From contig NC_014376.1 of the NCBI RefSeq assembly GCF_000144625.1, positions 1,922,001 through 1,986,000 of the forward strand: a stretch of 64,000 nt of DNA, given 5' to 3'. Positions 8,894 to 17,741 of the stretch are shown one piece after another. Source of the DNA: [Clostridium] saccharolyticum WM1. Lineage in GTDB: Bacteria; Bacillota; Clostridia; Lachnospirales; Lachnospiraceae. The notes beneath the pieces were generated by a model that worked only from the letters and a program-made list of their open reading frames with translations, made no database searches and was not told the DNA's origin. Both the position numbers and the translations under genes were made by a program. The stretch's first letter is position 1. Each line of letters starts with the position of its first letter.

Positions 8894-9666
8894 TGGAAAT
8901 TATGATCAGGCTTGAGGATGTGACTTATTCTTATAACAGGCAGCCGCTGATTCGTGAGATGGACTTAACTTTTGAAAAAGGAAAGATAACCACCATCGTC
9001 GGACCCAACGGATGCGGAAAAAGCACGGTGCTAAAGCTGGCTTCCCGGCTTTTGCATCCAGATAAAGGGAAGGTGTTTCTGGGCAATAAAGAGATCAAAG
9101 CCATGAAGCGGAAAGAGTTTGCCAGGAACGTATCCATGCTGCTTCAAAGCAGCCATATACCGGATATGGCAGTGGAAGATGCGGTAATGGCAGGAAGATA
9201 TCCCCATCAGTCTCCCATCCGTTTCTCCTCTTATCAGGATAAACAGATGACGGAATATGCCATGCAAATGACTTGCTGCCAGTCGTTCCGTAACAAAAAC
9301 ATACGACAGCTTTCCGGGGGAGAGCGTCAGCGCGTCTTTCTTGCCATGGTGCTGGCTCAGGATACGCCGGTTATTATTCTCGATGAACCCACAACATATC
9401 TTGATATTCATGTGTCCTATGAAATTATGGAGCTTATCAGCAATTTAAACAGAAAGCTGGGCAAAACCATTGTTCTGGTTTTGCATGATCTTAATCTGGC
9501 TGTTAATTACTCAGACCGGCTAGCTGTGATGGAAAATGGGAGAGTGGTTGCTTTTGAGGAAGCTTCCGCCCCCAGGGTCCATAGCTGTATCCGTGATATT
9601 TTTCAAGTGGATATCCGACGGCTGACAGAAAATGGGAGAACTTATTATTATTCTTTTAAAAGATAA
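8890..9666 (+). CDS. FecE/FepC-type ABC transporter ATPase
   Basis: ATPase subunit of the importer encoded just upstream, 258 residues. Walker A is GPNGCGKST near residue 37, signature LSGGERQRVFLAMVLAQ, Walker B VIILDEPTTYLDI and switch His VLHDLNLA. Translation is coupled to the permease through an ATGA overlap; an alternative start is the ATG at 8893. No convincing U-tract hairpin follows, so transcription could reach into the spacer before the activator gene. Confidence 0.93.
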   Translation: MMEIMIRLEDVTYSYNRQPLIREMDLTFEKGKITTIVGPNGCGKSTVLKLASRLLHPDKGKVFLGNKEIKAMKRKEFARNVSMLLQSSHIPDMAVEDAVMAGRYPHQSPIRFSSYQDKQMTEYAMQMTCCQSFRNKNIRQLSGGERQRVFLAMVLAQDTPVIILDEPTTYLDIHVSYEIMELISNLNRKLGKTIVLVLHDLNLAVNYSDRLAVMENGRVVAFEEASAPRVHSCIRDIFQVDIRRLTENGRTYYYSFKR

Positions 9667-9745
9667 AAACCACCGGTGACGCTGTCATAGAGAAAGCTGA
9701 TGCACGGTAAATATCTCCCTTCCCGCCGGACGATTTTTTAGTGGC

Positions 9746-9774
9746 TTTACCAGCTTTTTTGATTGTGTTATACT
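9746..9774 (+). promoter_or_regulatory. Sigma-A promoter of the sigma-54 activator gene
   Basis: TTTACC at 9746-9751, a 17-bp spacer and TATACT at 9769-9774 lie 66 bases before the start codon at 9840. Confidence 0.55.
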
Positions 9775-9839
9775 TGTGACAACAGGAGAAAGAATCGTGA
9801 GATGATATTGGATTTTTTGTCGTCACAGGAAGGGAAAGC

Positions 9840-11924
9840 ATGAAAAAAAGTATTGCGGTAATTGCATTAGACCCTTTTGCGGGAAAAGCATATGCCCAGC
9901 AGGTCCGGTCAGTATTTGGGGAACGGGCGGTGGTACGTAACTACAGCATGATGGATGGAACGGCAGCAAATATGGAGCCTTGCGATTTGTATATGGGTTC
10001 AACGGATGCGTTTGATGCCATGGGAGATCCAAGCCGGTATATTCCGCCGAAAGCACAACGGATGGAAATTCAGGTTACTTATTTAAAGGAAGCGGTACGC
10101 CGTTTGGAAGAGATCCCAAAGGGGACGAAAGTTCTTTATGTGAATATCACTGAGGTTATGGCAAGGGAAGCGGTGACGCAGCTGGAACAACTGGGAATTA
10201 CCCACTTAAAGTTTATCCTCTATGCGCCGGGAAGCAAGCTGACTGATACAGCAGAGATTGCTGTTACACCGGATGAAGAGCGTTATGTGCCCAGGGGAAT
10301 TCCCACAATTATCAATCTGGGACAGAGAACCTGTTCTTCCGATACAATGATTGAAGCTGCGTTCCGGCTTGGTTTTGACGATCTGCTTGAAGAGGTGGAG
10401 TTTAAACAGTATCAGGAGTCTGTATGTACCAATACCTATTATTTTGACCAGATGTTTAACCGTTCCAGGAGACTGGAAAGTCAGTTTGATATTCTCATGG
10501 AGGTGCTGGACCAGGGCGTCATCGCGGTGAATGAGCACGGAGAAATATATGCGGTCAACAAAAATGCGGCTGATATCACCCGGGTTCCGGAAAATCTCAG
10601 TATTTCAAACGTGGGAGAAGAAGTGTTTCCCTATATCCCATTCCGGAAATGTTTGGAGGAGAAAAAGGAGACCAGTCCCCAGGTTGTAAGAGTTGCGGGA
10701 AATCTGGTCAGCCTTTACGTGCGTCCTGTGTTAAGGCGGGAGGCTTGCGTTGGTGCGTTTGCCATATTGCAGAAGTTTAATGAGATGGAGCGCCGTCAGA
10801 ACGAACTGCGGGTTCAGTTAATGAAAAAAGGCCAGGGGCATAGGGCTAAATATTGTTTTGATGATGTGATTGGGACATCCGAATCCATAGTAAAGACTAA
10901 ATTTATTTTAAATAAAATGGCTTCTACGGAATCTCCGGTTTTGTTAATTGGTGAAACCGGAACCGGTAAGGAGCTGTTTGCACACTCCGTTCATAATGCT
11001 TCAAAGCGCAGAGATCAACCGTTTGTAGCGATCAACTGTGCTGCTATGCCGGAGAATTTATTGGAGAGTGAGCTGTTTGGTTACGAGGAAGGTGCTTTTA
11101 CAGGTGCTAAAAAGGGTGGACGGCCAGGCCTGTTTGAATTTGCCCATCAGGGGACGCTGTTCTTAGATGAAGTGGAAGGCATGAGTCCTGCCTTACAGGT
11201 AAAGCTTCTTCGTGTTTTGCAGGAACGGGAAATCATGCGGGTCGGAGGAAATCAAATCATTCATGTTGATGTGCGTATTGTTGCTGCAACCAATGAAGAG
11301 CTTGAACAAAAGGTGGCGGAAGGAACTTTCCGGCAGGACCTTTATTACAGACTGAATGCCTTGCCGGTATTGATCCCGCCGCTTCGGAAGAGAGGAGAAG
11401 ACGTATTCTTAATTTTGGATCGTTTTCGGAAAGAACTTGGGGGAGGATTCCTTTTAAGTGAGGATATCAAAGAGTTGTTTCGTAAATATAAATGGCCCGG
11501 GAATATACGGGAGCTGCGTAATGTCGTGGAATATTTATGTTTTACCGGTCATACCGTGATAACGATCGATGATCTGCCTCCGGTTTTTTGCATCGATAAA
11601 AACGGAGAAGCAGTGGATAAAAGAAAAGATGCAGATCAGAATATACCTGTCCTTCAAAAGCTGTCTCAGTGTAAAAATGAATCGCATTTACCCACGGTAC
11701 AGGAACGGGCAATTCTGGAACTTCTTTATCAAGCGGAACGTTCGGGACAATCCATTGGACGGGAAAAAATTCTTAAGGAGGCTCAGATGCGTGAAATCAG
11801 GTTAACCCAGCCTCAGGTGCGCAAAATATTAGGCAGATTAGAAGAAAACGGCTACGTAACAGTTACAAAGGGCAGAGGCGGAAGCAGTATTACGAAAAAA
11901 GGAGTTGATTGGATCACCGGTTAA
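9840..11924 (+). CDS. Sigma-54-dependent activator, PrpR_N-PAS-AAA+ type
   Basis: Cytosolic enhancer-binding protein of 694 residues. Residues ~1-190 fit a PrpR_N sensor domain. A PAS-like segment follows ([24 protein letters not shown]). The AAA+ domain has Walker A GETGTGKE, the sigma-54 contact loop GAFTGA intact, Walker [11 protein letters not shown] and arginine-finger region [14 protein letters not shown]. The C terminus is not a Fis helix-turn-helix but a winged-helix-like segment ([32 protein letters not shown]). Downstream are twin repeats, a -24/-12 promoter and, four genes further, rpoN, so it very likely activates the 12182-16048 operon. The signal molecule is not evident; sulfur amino acids or their metabolites are plausible. 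Confidence 0.9.
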   Translation: MKKSIAVIALDPFAGKAYAQQVRSVFGERAVVRNYSMMDGTAANMEPCDLYMGSTDAFDAMGDPSRYIPPKAQRMEIQVTYLKEAVRRLEEIPKGTKVLYVNITEVMAREAVTQLEQLGITHLKFILYAPGSKLTDTAEIAVTPDEERYVPRGIPTIINLGQRTCSSDTMIEAAFRLGFDDLLEEVEFKQYQESVCTNTYYFDQMFNRSRRLESQFDILMEVLDQGVIAVNEHGEIYAVNKNAADITRVPENLSISNVGEEVFPYIPFRKCLEEKKETSPQVVRVAGNLVSLYVRPVLRREACVGAFAILQKFNEMERRQNELRVQLMKKGQGHRAKYCFDDVIGTSESIVKTKFILNKMASTESPVLLIGETGTGKELFAHSVHNASKRRDQPFVAINCAAMPENLLESELFGYEEGAFTGAKKGGRPGLFEFAHQGTLFLDEVEGMSPALQVKLLRVLQEREIMRVGGNQIIHVDVRIVAATNEELEQKVAEGTFRQDLYYRLNALPVLIPPLRKRGEDVFLILDRFRKELGGGFLLSEDIKELFRKYKWPGNIRELRNVVEYLCFTGHTVITIDDLPPVFCIDKNGEAVDKRKDADQNIPVLQKLSQCKNESHLPTVQERAILELLYQAERSGQSIGREKILKEAQMREIRLTQPQVRKILGRLEENGYVTVTKGRGGSSITKKGVDWITG

Positions 11925-11960
11925 TGAATAAAGACAGCCTGAGGGTAACCATATATAAAA

Positions 11961-11994
11961 CAATTAACAACCCAATAACGACCAATTAACAACC
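11961..11994. promoter_or_regulatory. Upstream activator sites: twin 12-bp direct repeats
   Basis: CAATTAACAACC occurs at 11961-11972 and again at 11983-11994. The copies are 22 bp apart, two helical turns, and lie about 140 bp upstream of the -24/-12 promoter. This is the usual geometry for an enhancer bound by a sigma-54 activator oligomer. Confidence 0.6.
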
Positions 11995-12061
11995 TGAAAA
12001 TGATCAAAAAAGAAAAGTTTCATTTCTCACTGAAACGCCCCCAGGCTTAGTAAAAAAATAG

Positions 12062-12110
12062 ACGTAGAAAAGTCAGCAATAAAGGCTCTTTTCTACGTTT
12101 TTATTTTTTT
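12062..12110 (+). terminator. Rho-independent terminator of the activator gene
   Basis: ACGTAGAAAAG (12062-12072) pairs with CTTTTCTACGT (12088-12098), followed by TTTTATTTTTTT. It sits between the activator sites and the -24/-12 promoter. Confidence 0.85.
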
Positions 12111-12130
12111 AACCTCTTGATGATAAAAAG

Positions 12131-12147
12131 TTGGCACGCTTATTGCT
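12131..12147 (+). promoter_or_regulatory. Sigma-54 (-24/-12) promoter
   Basis: TTGGCACGCTTATTGCT matches the consensus TTGGCACG-N4-TTGC(A/T) exactly, with GG and GC at the required spacing. The start codon at 12182 lies 35 bases downstream, after an AAAGGAG ribosome binding site. Confidence 0.9.
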
Positions 12148-12181
12148 CTATATAAAAGTATAAAACCGAAAGGAGCTTCAT

Positions 12182-13357
12182 ATGAAATACAATTTTGACA
12201 TCGTTATTGACCGAAGCAAAAACCGCGCGGGAAAATATGATGAGAGGCAAAAAAAGTTTGGTACCATGGATGTGATTCCTCTATGGGTTGCAGATATGGA
12301 TTTCCAGACGGCACAGCCGATCATTGATGCATGCGTGGAAAAGGCCAGGGAAGGAATCTGGGGATATACCTATCGGCCTGATTCTTATTTTGATGCAATA
12401 CTTGGCTGGCAGTACCGCAGACACGGCTGGAAGATTGACAAGGAAAAAGTAAGCTGGAGCTTAGGAGTGGTACCTGCATTATCTTCCATTGTCAAGGTGT
12501 TTACCAATAAGGGAGACTCGGTTATGATCCAGACTCCTGTGTATTCGGAATTTTATGATATTACCGAAGCGTGGGAGAGAACGGTGGTAGAAAATCAACT
12601 GGTTGAACAGGAGGGGAAATGGACCATTGATTTTGCCGATTTCGAGGAAAAGGCAAAAGATCCAAAGGTGAAGATCTTTCTTCTGTGCAGTCCTCATAAC
12701 CCACTTGGGATTGTATGGACGAAAGAGCAGCTGCTGAAGATGTTTGAAATTTGTTATGCCAATGATGTGCTGATGGTTTCTGACGAAATACATTCAGACC
12801 TGGTATTCCATGGCAAAAAGCATATTCCCACAGCTATGATATCAGACAAGGCCAGAGATCATGTCATTAGCTGCATATCAGGTACTAAAACATTCAATCT
12901 TGCAGGATTGCAGGCATCAACCAACGTTTTTCCCAACCTGGATATGAAGGCAGCATTTGATAAGTTCTGGATGAATTTAGACATTCACAGGAATAATGCC
13001 TTCAGCTCGGTGGCGATGGAGGCGGCGTTTCTTGAAGGGGAAGAGTGGCTGGAGCAATTGCTCCCCTATTTGTCTGATAACTTTGATTTTATCAAAGACT
13101 ATTGTGAAAAGTACATTCCTAAAATTAAACCCAATGTACCGGATGCCACTTATCTGGTATGGCTGGATTGCCGGGAATTGGGTATGAATAATGAAGAATT
13201 AAGAAAATTCATGATCGAAGAAGCAAAGCTGGGCTTAAATGAAGGCTATACCTTTGGCCGCAGCCTTTCAGGTTTTATGAGACTGAATGCGGCCTGTTCA
13301 AGAAGCATTCTTGTTAAAGCCATGGAACGGCTGGAGGCCGCTGTAAATCGTCTGTGA
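12182..13357 (+). CDS. MalY/PatB-type PLP C-S lyase (aminotransferase class I/II fold)
   Basis: PLP enzyme of 391 residues, likely a cystathionine or cysteine beta-lyase that releases a thiol or sulfide, pyruvate and ammonia. The MalY/PatB signature N terminus is visible (YDERQKKFGTMDVIPLWVADMDFQT). CSPHNPLGIVW is the cofactor-site region, VSDEIHSDLVF the PLP-pyridine Asp region, and SGTKTFNLAGLQAS carries the Schiff-base Lys. It is the first gene under the sigma-54 promoter and shares the operon with a DAACS symporter and a D-cysteine desulfhydrase-like enzyme, which supports sulfur amino-acid catabolism. A plain aminotransferase function cannot be excluded from sequence. Confidence 0.88.
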   Translation: MKYNFDIVIDRSKNRAGKYDERQKKFGTMDVIPLWVADMDFQTAQPIIDACVEKAREGIWGYTYRPDSYFDAILGWQYRRHGWKIDKEKVSWSLGVVPALSSIVKVFTNKGDSVMIQTPVYSEFYDITEAWERTVVENQLVEQEGKWTIDFADFEEKAKDPKVKIFLLCSPHNPLGIVWTKEQLLKMFEICYANDVLMVSDEIHSDLVFHGKKHIPTAMISDKARDHVISCISGTKTFNLAGLQASTNVFPNLDMKAAFDKFWMNLDIHRNNAFSSVAMEAAFLEGEEWLEQLLPYLSDNFDFIKDYCEKYIPKIKPNVPDATYLVWLDCRELGMNNEELRKFMIEEAKLGLNEGYTFGRSLSGFMRLNAACSRSILVKAMERLEAAVNRL

Positions 13358-13420
13358 GTCAGAGAACTATGGAAAGTCACTTAGAGTCAAAACTATGGGG
13401 TGAAAAGGAGAAGTGTACTT

Positions 13421-14695
13421 ATGAATAGAAGTGAAATTTGGAAAAGCTATCGGTTTCCTATTCTGTTGGTATTGGGAATTTTGATCGGGTCAGTTTTTGG
13501 GCTGGTAGCAGGAGAGAAAGCTGCAATTGTTAAGCCGCTTGGCGATATCTTCCTTAACCTGATGTTTACAATAGTTGTGCCGATGGTCTTGGTTTCTATT
13601 TCCAGTGCCGTGGGAAGCATGGTAAATATGAAACGACTGGGAAGCATTTTAGTAAATCTTATTATTGTTTTTATCGGTACTGGTGCAGTTGCAGCTGTCC
13701 TTGTCCTGTTTGCGGTGAACCTTTTTCCGCCTGCGGCAAACACGACGATTGCAATGGGGGCAGCGGAAGTGGGGGAATCTGCGGCCGTTGGTGACATGAT
13801 TGTCGGCGCTCTCACGGTTTCTGATTTTCCGGATCTATTAAGCCGGAAGAACATGCTTCCATTGATTATTTTTTCTGTTATGTTCGGATTTTGTGTAAGT
13901 GCCTGCGGGGGTGACGAAAGCCCTGTTGGAAAAATGCTTGCAAACTTAAATAATATCATCATGAAAATGGTCAATTTAATCATGAAATTTGCTCCCATTG
14001 GTTTGGGTGCATATTTTGCAAACTTGGTAGGGGAGTTTGGACCGAGCCTGATTGGTGATTACGGACGTTCCATGATCTTGTATTATCCGCTCTGCCTGAT
14101 TTATGTGGTTGTATTCTTTCCCCTGTATTCCTATATGGCAGGCGGTAAAGAAGGGATTCGCCGTATGCTGAAATTTGTTCCCACCCCTGCATTGACGGCT
14201 TTTGCAACTCAAAGCTCAATGGCTACTCTGCCGGTAAATCTGGATGCCTGTGATAAAATGGGAGTTCCAAAGGATATCAGAGAAATTGTTCTTCCCATGG
14301 GAGCAACCATGCATATGGATGGATCGGTATTATCTTCGATTGTTAAGATTGCATTTTTGTTTGGAGTGTTTAATCAGCCGTTTGCTGGTGTTGGAACGTA
14401 TGCCATGTCAATTGTTGTAGCGATTTTATCTGCATTTGTATTGTCCGGAGCGCCGGGAGGAGGTCTGGTAGGTGAAATGCTCATCGTGGGTCTTTTCGGA
14501 TTTCCGCCGGAGGCATTTCCGTTAATTGCAACGTTAGGTTTCCTGTTTGATCCTGCGGCTACCTGCCTCAATGCATCCGGTGATGCAATTGCTTCCATGA
14601 TGGTAGCCAGAATGGTTGAGGGGAAACAGTGGATTCATAACCGCTTAAAGGGTAACAACGAAAAATTGGTTGAAAATACAGATATTACAGTTTAA
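13421..14695 (+). CDS. Dicarboxylate/amino acid:cation symporter (DAACS family)
   Basis: Inner-membrane sodium- or proton-coupled importer for an acidic or neutral amino acid, 424 residues. The ATG at 13421, preceded by AAAGGAG, is preferred to the GTG at 13400. Multiple hydrophobic helices are visible. The re-entrant loop contains FATQSSMATLPVNLDACDKMGVP, the counterpart of the SSSxTLP hairpin. LPMGATMHMDGS, GAPGGG and DPAATCLNASGDAIASMMVAR are the substrate- and cation-site motifs of GltP-type transporters. The Asp in DPAATCLNASGD matches the family amino-group contact region. Operon context suggests a sulfur amino acid such as cyst(e)ine as substrate; this is inference. Confidence 0.9.
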   Translation: MNRSEIWKSYRFPILLVLGILIGSVFGLVAGEKAAIVKPLGDIFLNLMFTIVVPMVLVSISSAVGSMVNMKRLGSILVNLIIVFIGTGAVAAVLVLFAVNLFPPAANTTIAMGAAEVGESAAVGDMIVGALTVSDFPDLLSRKNMLPLIIFSVMFGFCVSACGGDESPVGKMLANLNNIIMKMVNLIMKFAPIGLGAYFANLVGEFGPSLIGDYGRSMILYYPLCLIYVVVFFPLYSYMAGGKEGIRRMLKFVPTPALTAFATQSSMATLPVNLDACDKMGVPKDIREIVLPMGATMHMDGSVLSSIVKIAFLFGVFNQPFAGVGTYAMSIVVAILSAFVLSGAPGGGLVGEMLIVGLFGFPPEAFPLIATLGFLFDPAATCLNASGDAIASMMVARMVEGKQWIHNRLKGNNEKLVENTDITV

Positions 14696-14713
14696 AAGAA
14701 AGGTAGGATCATT

Positions 14714-14974
14714 ATGAAGATTACAATCATTGGAAGTCACTTATGCCCGGATACACTGTATGCATTAAATAAACTGATAGCCATGAAGGCCAGCGTGGAT
14801 TTCAAAAATTTATCGGCAGATTTAAAGGATTTAAAGGCGTACCTTGCAGTTCGTGAAACAGAACCGGCATTTGAGGCGGTAAAAAGTAACGGCGGCATTG
14901 GAATTCCCTTCTTTATTCTTGAAGATGGAACCAAAACCTTAAACCTCAATGAGGTATTAGAACGGCTGTCATAG
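14714..14974 (+). CDS. Glutaredoxin-like protein with CPDT active site
   Basis: Small cytosolic protein of 86 residues with a thioredoxin/glutaredoxin-type pattern: an N-terminal beta strand, then SHLCPDTLYAL at residues 8-18, and GGIGIPFFILEDG carrying the cis-Pro in the expected place. The second Cys of the usual CPxC motif is Thr14, so it would be a monothiol redox protein. It lies between a cystine/amino-acid-type symporter and a D-cysteine desulfhydrase-like gene. It could reduce imported disulfides with a monothiol mechanism, or bind a thiol intermediate. Confidence 0.75.
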   Translation: MKITIIGSHLCPDTLYALNKLIAMKASVDFKNLSADLKDLKAYLAVRETEPAFEAVKSNGGIGIPFFILEDGTKTLNLNEVLERLS

Positions 14975-15019
14975 CCCAAAAGGCAGATTCATCGTCTATT
15001 GAAATCAGGAGGTATGGTG

Positions 15020-16048
15020 ATGGTTTTAGGTCAGGAGAAAGTCTCAATATTGAATTTACCCACTCCTTTGGAATATCTTAAAAATCTTTCAGATGAGTTG
15101 GGAATCCAATTATATCTTAAGCGTGATGATATGACTGGTCTTGGTATGGGAGGCAATAAGCTTCGTAAGCTGGAGTATATATTAAAGGATGCGCTGGACA
15201 AAGGAGCCACAATGCTCATTACGGAGGGCGGAGTACAAACAAATCATGGCCGGTTAACGGCTGCTGTGGCTGCTAAATACAATATGAGGTGCGGGATTGT
15301 TGCGATCGGGGATTACCCTGGTGAATTGTCGGCAAACTTACTATTGGACCGGTTAATGGGTGCTGAAGTAATCATAAAAAAAGATGATGGACGTCCATCA
15401 ACGGTACAGTATAAAGAGTTGGTTAATAATACCATCAAAAAATATGAAGCACAGGGAGAAACCGTTTATTATATACCCCTTGGCGGTTCCGATGATAACG
15501 GTATCCTTGGTTACTATGAATGTGCGGTTGAGCTTACCAGCCAGGCGGCTGCCATGGGAATCGGTGATGCACGGGTCATAACTGCAGTAGGCAGTCTGGG
15601 GACCTACATGGGTCTGTACTGCGGGTTTAATAATGAAAATTCCGGACTGCAATTAACCGGTGTAGCGATTATGCCGTTTGATCATAACAAAGAGCAGAGC
15701 ATTGTTAAGCTGTTTGACAGAGTAAAAGAAGCATATGGAATGAAAATAAACGCTGGGTTAAAAGATTTTAATATTGAAAAAGATTATGTCCGGGGAGGAT
15801 ATAACCTTCCTTCAAGGGAAGTCAGGGAGGCGGTGCGTCTGATGGCTGAAAAAGAAGCCATTTTACTTGATCCGTGTTACACAGGAAAATGTTTCGCCGC
15901 AATCATTGATATGATGAAGGAAGGGAAGATTAAAAAAGGTGAGAAGATCATCATGATTCATACAGGGGGGATGCCTGGATTATACACAAAGCATCATAGA
16001 GTGGAATTTGAAAAGGAATTAATTGATGGGGTTACAATTCTTGATTGA
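15020..16048 (+). CDS. D-cysteine desulfhydrase / ACC deaminase family PLP enzyme
   Basis: Fold-type II PLP lyase of 342 residues, probably converting D-cysteine (or a related beta-substituted amino acid) to pyruvate, ammonia and sulfide. AGGAGG at 15007-15012 best serves the ATG at 15020; the ATG at 15014 is too close and the TTG at 14999 lacks a site. LYLKRDDMTGLGMGGNKLRKLEY carries the PLP Lys in the typical GGNKxRKLE context, and ITEGGVQTNHGRLTAAVAA is the substrate loop. LLDPCYTGKCFAAI and IHTGGMPGLY close the phosphate-binding end. Last gene of the sigma-54 operon. Distinguishing desulfhydrase from ACC deaminase needs active-site modelling; the sulfur-type neighbours favour the former. 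Confidence 0.85.
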   Translation: MVLGQEKVSILNLPTPLEYLKNLSDELGIQLYLKRDDMTGLGMGGNKLRKLEYILKDALDKGATMLITEGGVQTNHGRLTAAVAAKYNMRCGIVAIGDYPGELSANLLLDRLMGAEVIIKKDDGRPSTVQYKELVNNTIKKYEAQGETVYYIPLGGSDDNGILGYYECAVELTSQAAAMGIGDARVITAVGSLGTYMGLYCGFNNENSGLQLTGVAIMPFDHNKEQSIVKLFDRVKEAYGMKINAGLKDFNIEKDYVRGGYNLPSREVREAVRLMAEKEAILLDPCYTGKCFAAIIDMMKEGKIKKGEKIIMIHTGGMPGLYTKHHRVEFEKELIDGVTILD

Positions 16049-16100
16049 ATCAAGTAAGGGTTAAGGCCAGGTTCCTATAACCGTTACCTGCTCCATGGTA

Positions 16101-16133
16101 AAAAGAGCGGAGTTCATGAAACTTCGCTCTTTT
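16101..16133 (+). terminator. Terminator of the sigma-54 operon
   Basis: AAAAGAGCGGAGTT pairs with AACTTCGCTCTTTT (one G-U pair), ending in a short T-run. Confidence 0.7.
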
Positions 16134-16247
16134 GGCTTAGGCGATGGGGAATATAATGCTGCATTTCATATATTCGGATGGTATAATAACGATAATATTG
16201 CAATAGCAATAGGATAATAAGCGGGAGAAATAAGGAGGACGATTGCC

Positions 16248-17618
16248 ATGAAACATAAATTAACTGTTGAACAACGGCAGTTGCTGTCTCAAAATCAGAT
16301 ATCTTCTTTGGAACTGCTCGCGTTATGCAACAGTGATTTGTATCAGTATATGGAAAATGAATATATGGAAAATCCTTTGCTGGAACATACCAATACTGAC
16401 GCGGAATCTTATACTCAAGAAGATGATCAGGCATGGTATCGTTCAAATTACAGCAGACCATCTGAAAATACTGCCGGCTTTTATGAGGAAGTCAGTGGAG
16501 AAGGCAGTCTTGCAATGGAGGCTTTAAATACGGAAAATATCTATAGCTGCATTTATGAGCAGCTGGAGCTGGATCGTTACTCTGACCAACATTTGCAAGT
16601 GATCGATTATTTAATTCAAAGCCTGGATAGTAACGGATATATAGATTTGGAGGTTTCTGAGATTGCACAATTAACCGGTGTAAAGGAGGAGATAATCGAA
16701 AGCTGTTTGTTGGATTTGAAAAAGTTGGAACCAGACGGTATTTTTGCAAAAAATCTGGCAGAATGCCTGTTAATTCAGATTGAACGGCTGGGATTGGATG
16801 ATGCAAATCTAAAACATATTATTTCCCATCATTTAACGGATATCTCTCAGGGAAAATTAAGTTCCATCACCCGTGAACTGGATATCTCATCGGAGCAGGC
16901 TAGAAGATATGTTGCTCTAATCAGTACTTTAAATCCAAGACCGCTGCAAGGGTTTGGACTGAGCGAAAAACAATATATTATTCCGGATGTTATCGTTACC
17001 ATGGAACCGGATGGCAAATGGTATATAGAGATCAATGATAATTGGTGCGGGAATTACCAACTGAACGATTATTATCTGCAGATGATGGCAGAAGCAAAAG
17101 ATCCGGAAATTTTTGAATATTTTAAGAAAAAATTAGAGAGGGCTAGATTTCTGATCCATGCAGTTGAGCAGAGGCGAAAGACTATTATTCAAATAACTAA
17201 TGCAATACTGGAAGAGCAGGAAGCATTTTTTCGGTATTCCGGCAAGCTAAAACCCTGTACCATGACTCAAATGTCGGAAAAACTGTCGGTTAGTACCTCC
17301 ACCATAAGCCGTGCCGTGAAAGATAAATACCTTCAGTTCCCCGCAGGTTGTGTTCTGATGAAAGACCTGTTTTCAACATCGGTTCCCACAAGTAACGGTG
17401 ACCGGATCAATTCGGATGGCATCAAGCAATTCATTCGTGAACTGGTGGATGAAGAGGACAAAGAAAAGCCGTATAGTGATTTAAGGCTTGCAGAACTGCT
17501 TAAAAAGAAAGGATATAGTCTTTCCCGCAGGGTGATTGCAAAATATCGTGAAGAGATAGGCATCTCCGGCAGTTTTGAACGGAAAATGAAAAACGAGATT
17601 AAAAAAGGCGCTGACTGA
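16248..17618 (+). CDS. rpoN: RNA polymerase sigma-54 factor
   Basis: Sigma factor recognising -24/-12 promoters and requiring an AAA+ activator, 456 residues. Region I is the Gln/Leu-rich N terminus (LTVEQRQLLSQNQISSLELL) that contacts the activator. The acidic region II follows. The core-binding domain spans ~100-250. The helix-turn-helix is near TMTQMSEKLSVSTSTISRAV, and the C-terminal RpoN box reads SRRVIAKYREEIGI, close to the consensus ARRTVAKYREELGI. AAGGAGG precedes the ATG. Its position just after a perfect sigma-54-dependent operon and its activator makes a compact regulatory island. Confidence 0.96.
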   Translation: MKHKLTVEQRQLLSQNQISSLELLALCNSDLYQYMENEYMENPLLEHTNTDAESYTQEDDQAWYRSNYSRPSENTAGFYEEVSGEGSLAMEALNTENIYSCIYEQLELDRYSDQHLQVIDYLIQSLDSNGYIDLEVSEIAQLTGVKEEIIESCLLDLKKLEPDGIFAKNLAECLLIQIERLGLDDANLKHIISHHLTDISQGKLSSITRELDISSEQARRYVALISTLNPRPLQGFGLSEKQYIIPDVIVTMEPDGKWYIEINDNWCGNYQLNDYYLQMMAEAKDPEIFEYFKKKLERARFLIHAVEQRRKTIIQITNAILEEQEAFFRYSGKLKPCTMTQMSEKLSVSTSTISRAVKDKYLQFPAGCVLMKDLFSTSVPTSNGDRINSDGIKQFIRELVDEEDKEKPYSDLRLAELLKKKGYSLSRRVIAKYREEIGISGSFERKMKNEIKKGAD

Positions 17619-17645
17619 ACCAATGGTTTTCCCTGACTCTTTGCC

Positions 17646-17688
17646 AGAAAAAGCAGCTGGATTTTTTCGTAATCCAGCTGCTTTTTCT
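17646..17688. terminator. Bidirectional terminator between rpoN and the GGDEF gene
   Basis: An 18-bp perfect stem: AGAAAAAGCAGCTGGATT (17646-17663) with AATCCAGCTGCTTTTTCT (17671-17688). The A-rich and T-rich flanks allow function on both strands between convergent genes. Confidence 0.85.
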
Positions 17689-17741
17689 GCTGCTTAAGAA
17701 ATTTAATTAATTGATAATCAATAACTGCTTCTTTCGGCTAT

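Noticed and set aside
13447..13998. Antisense 183-codon open frame
   Set aside because: Mirrors the membrane helices of the DAACS symporter gene; composition is a complement artefact.
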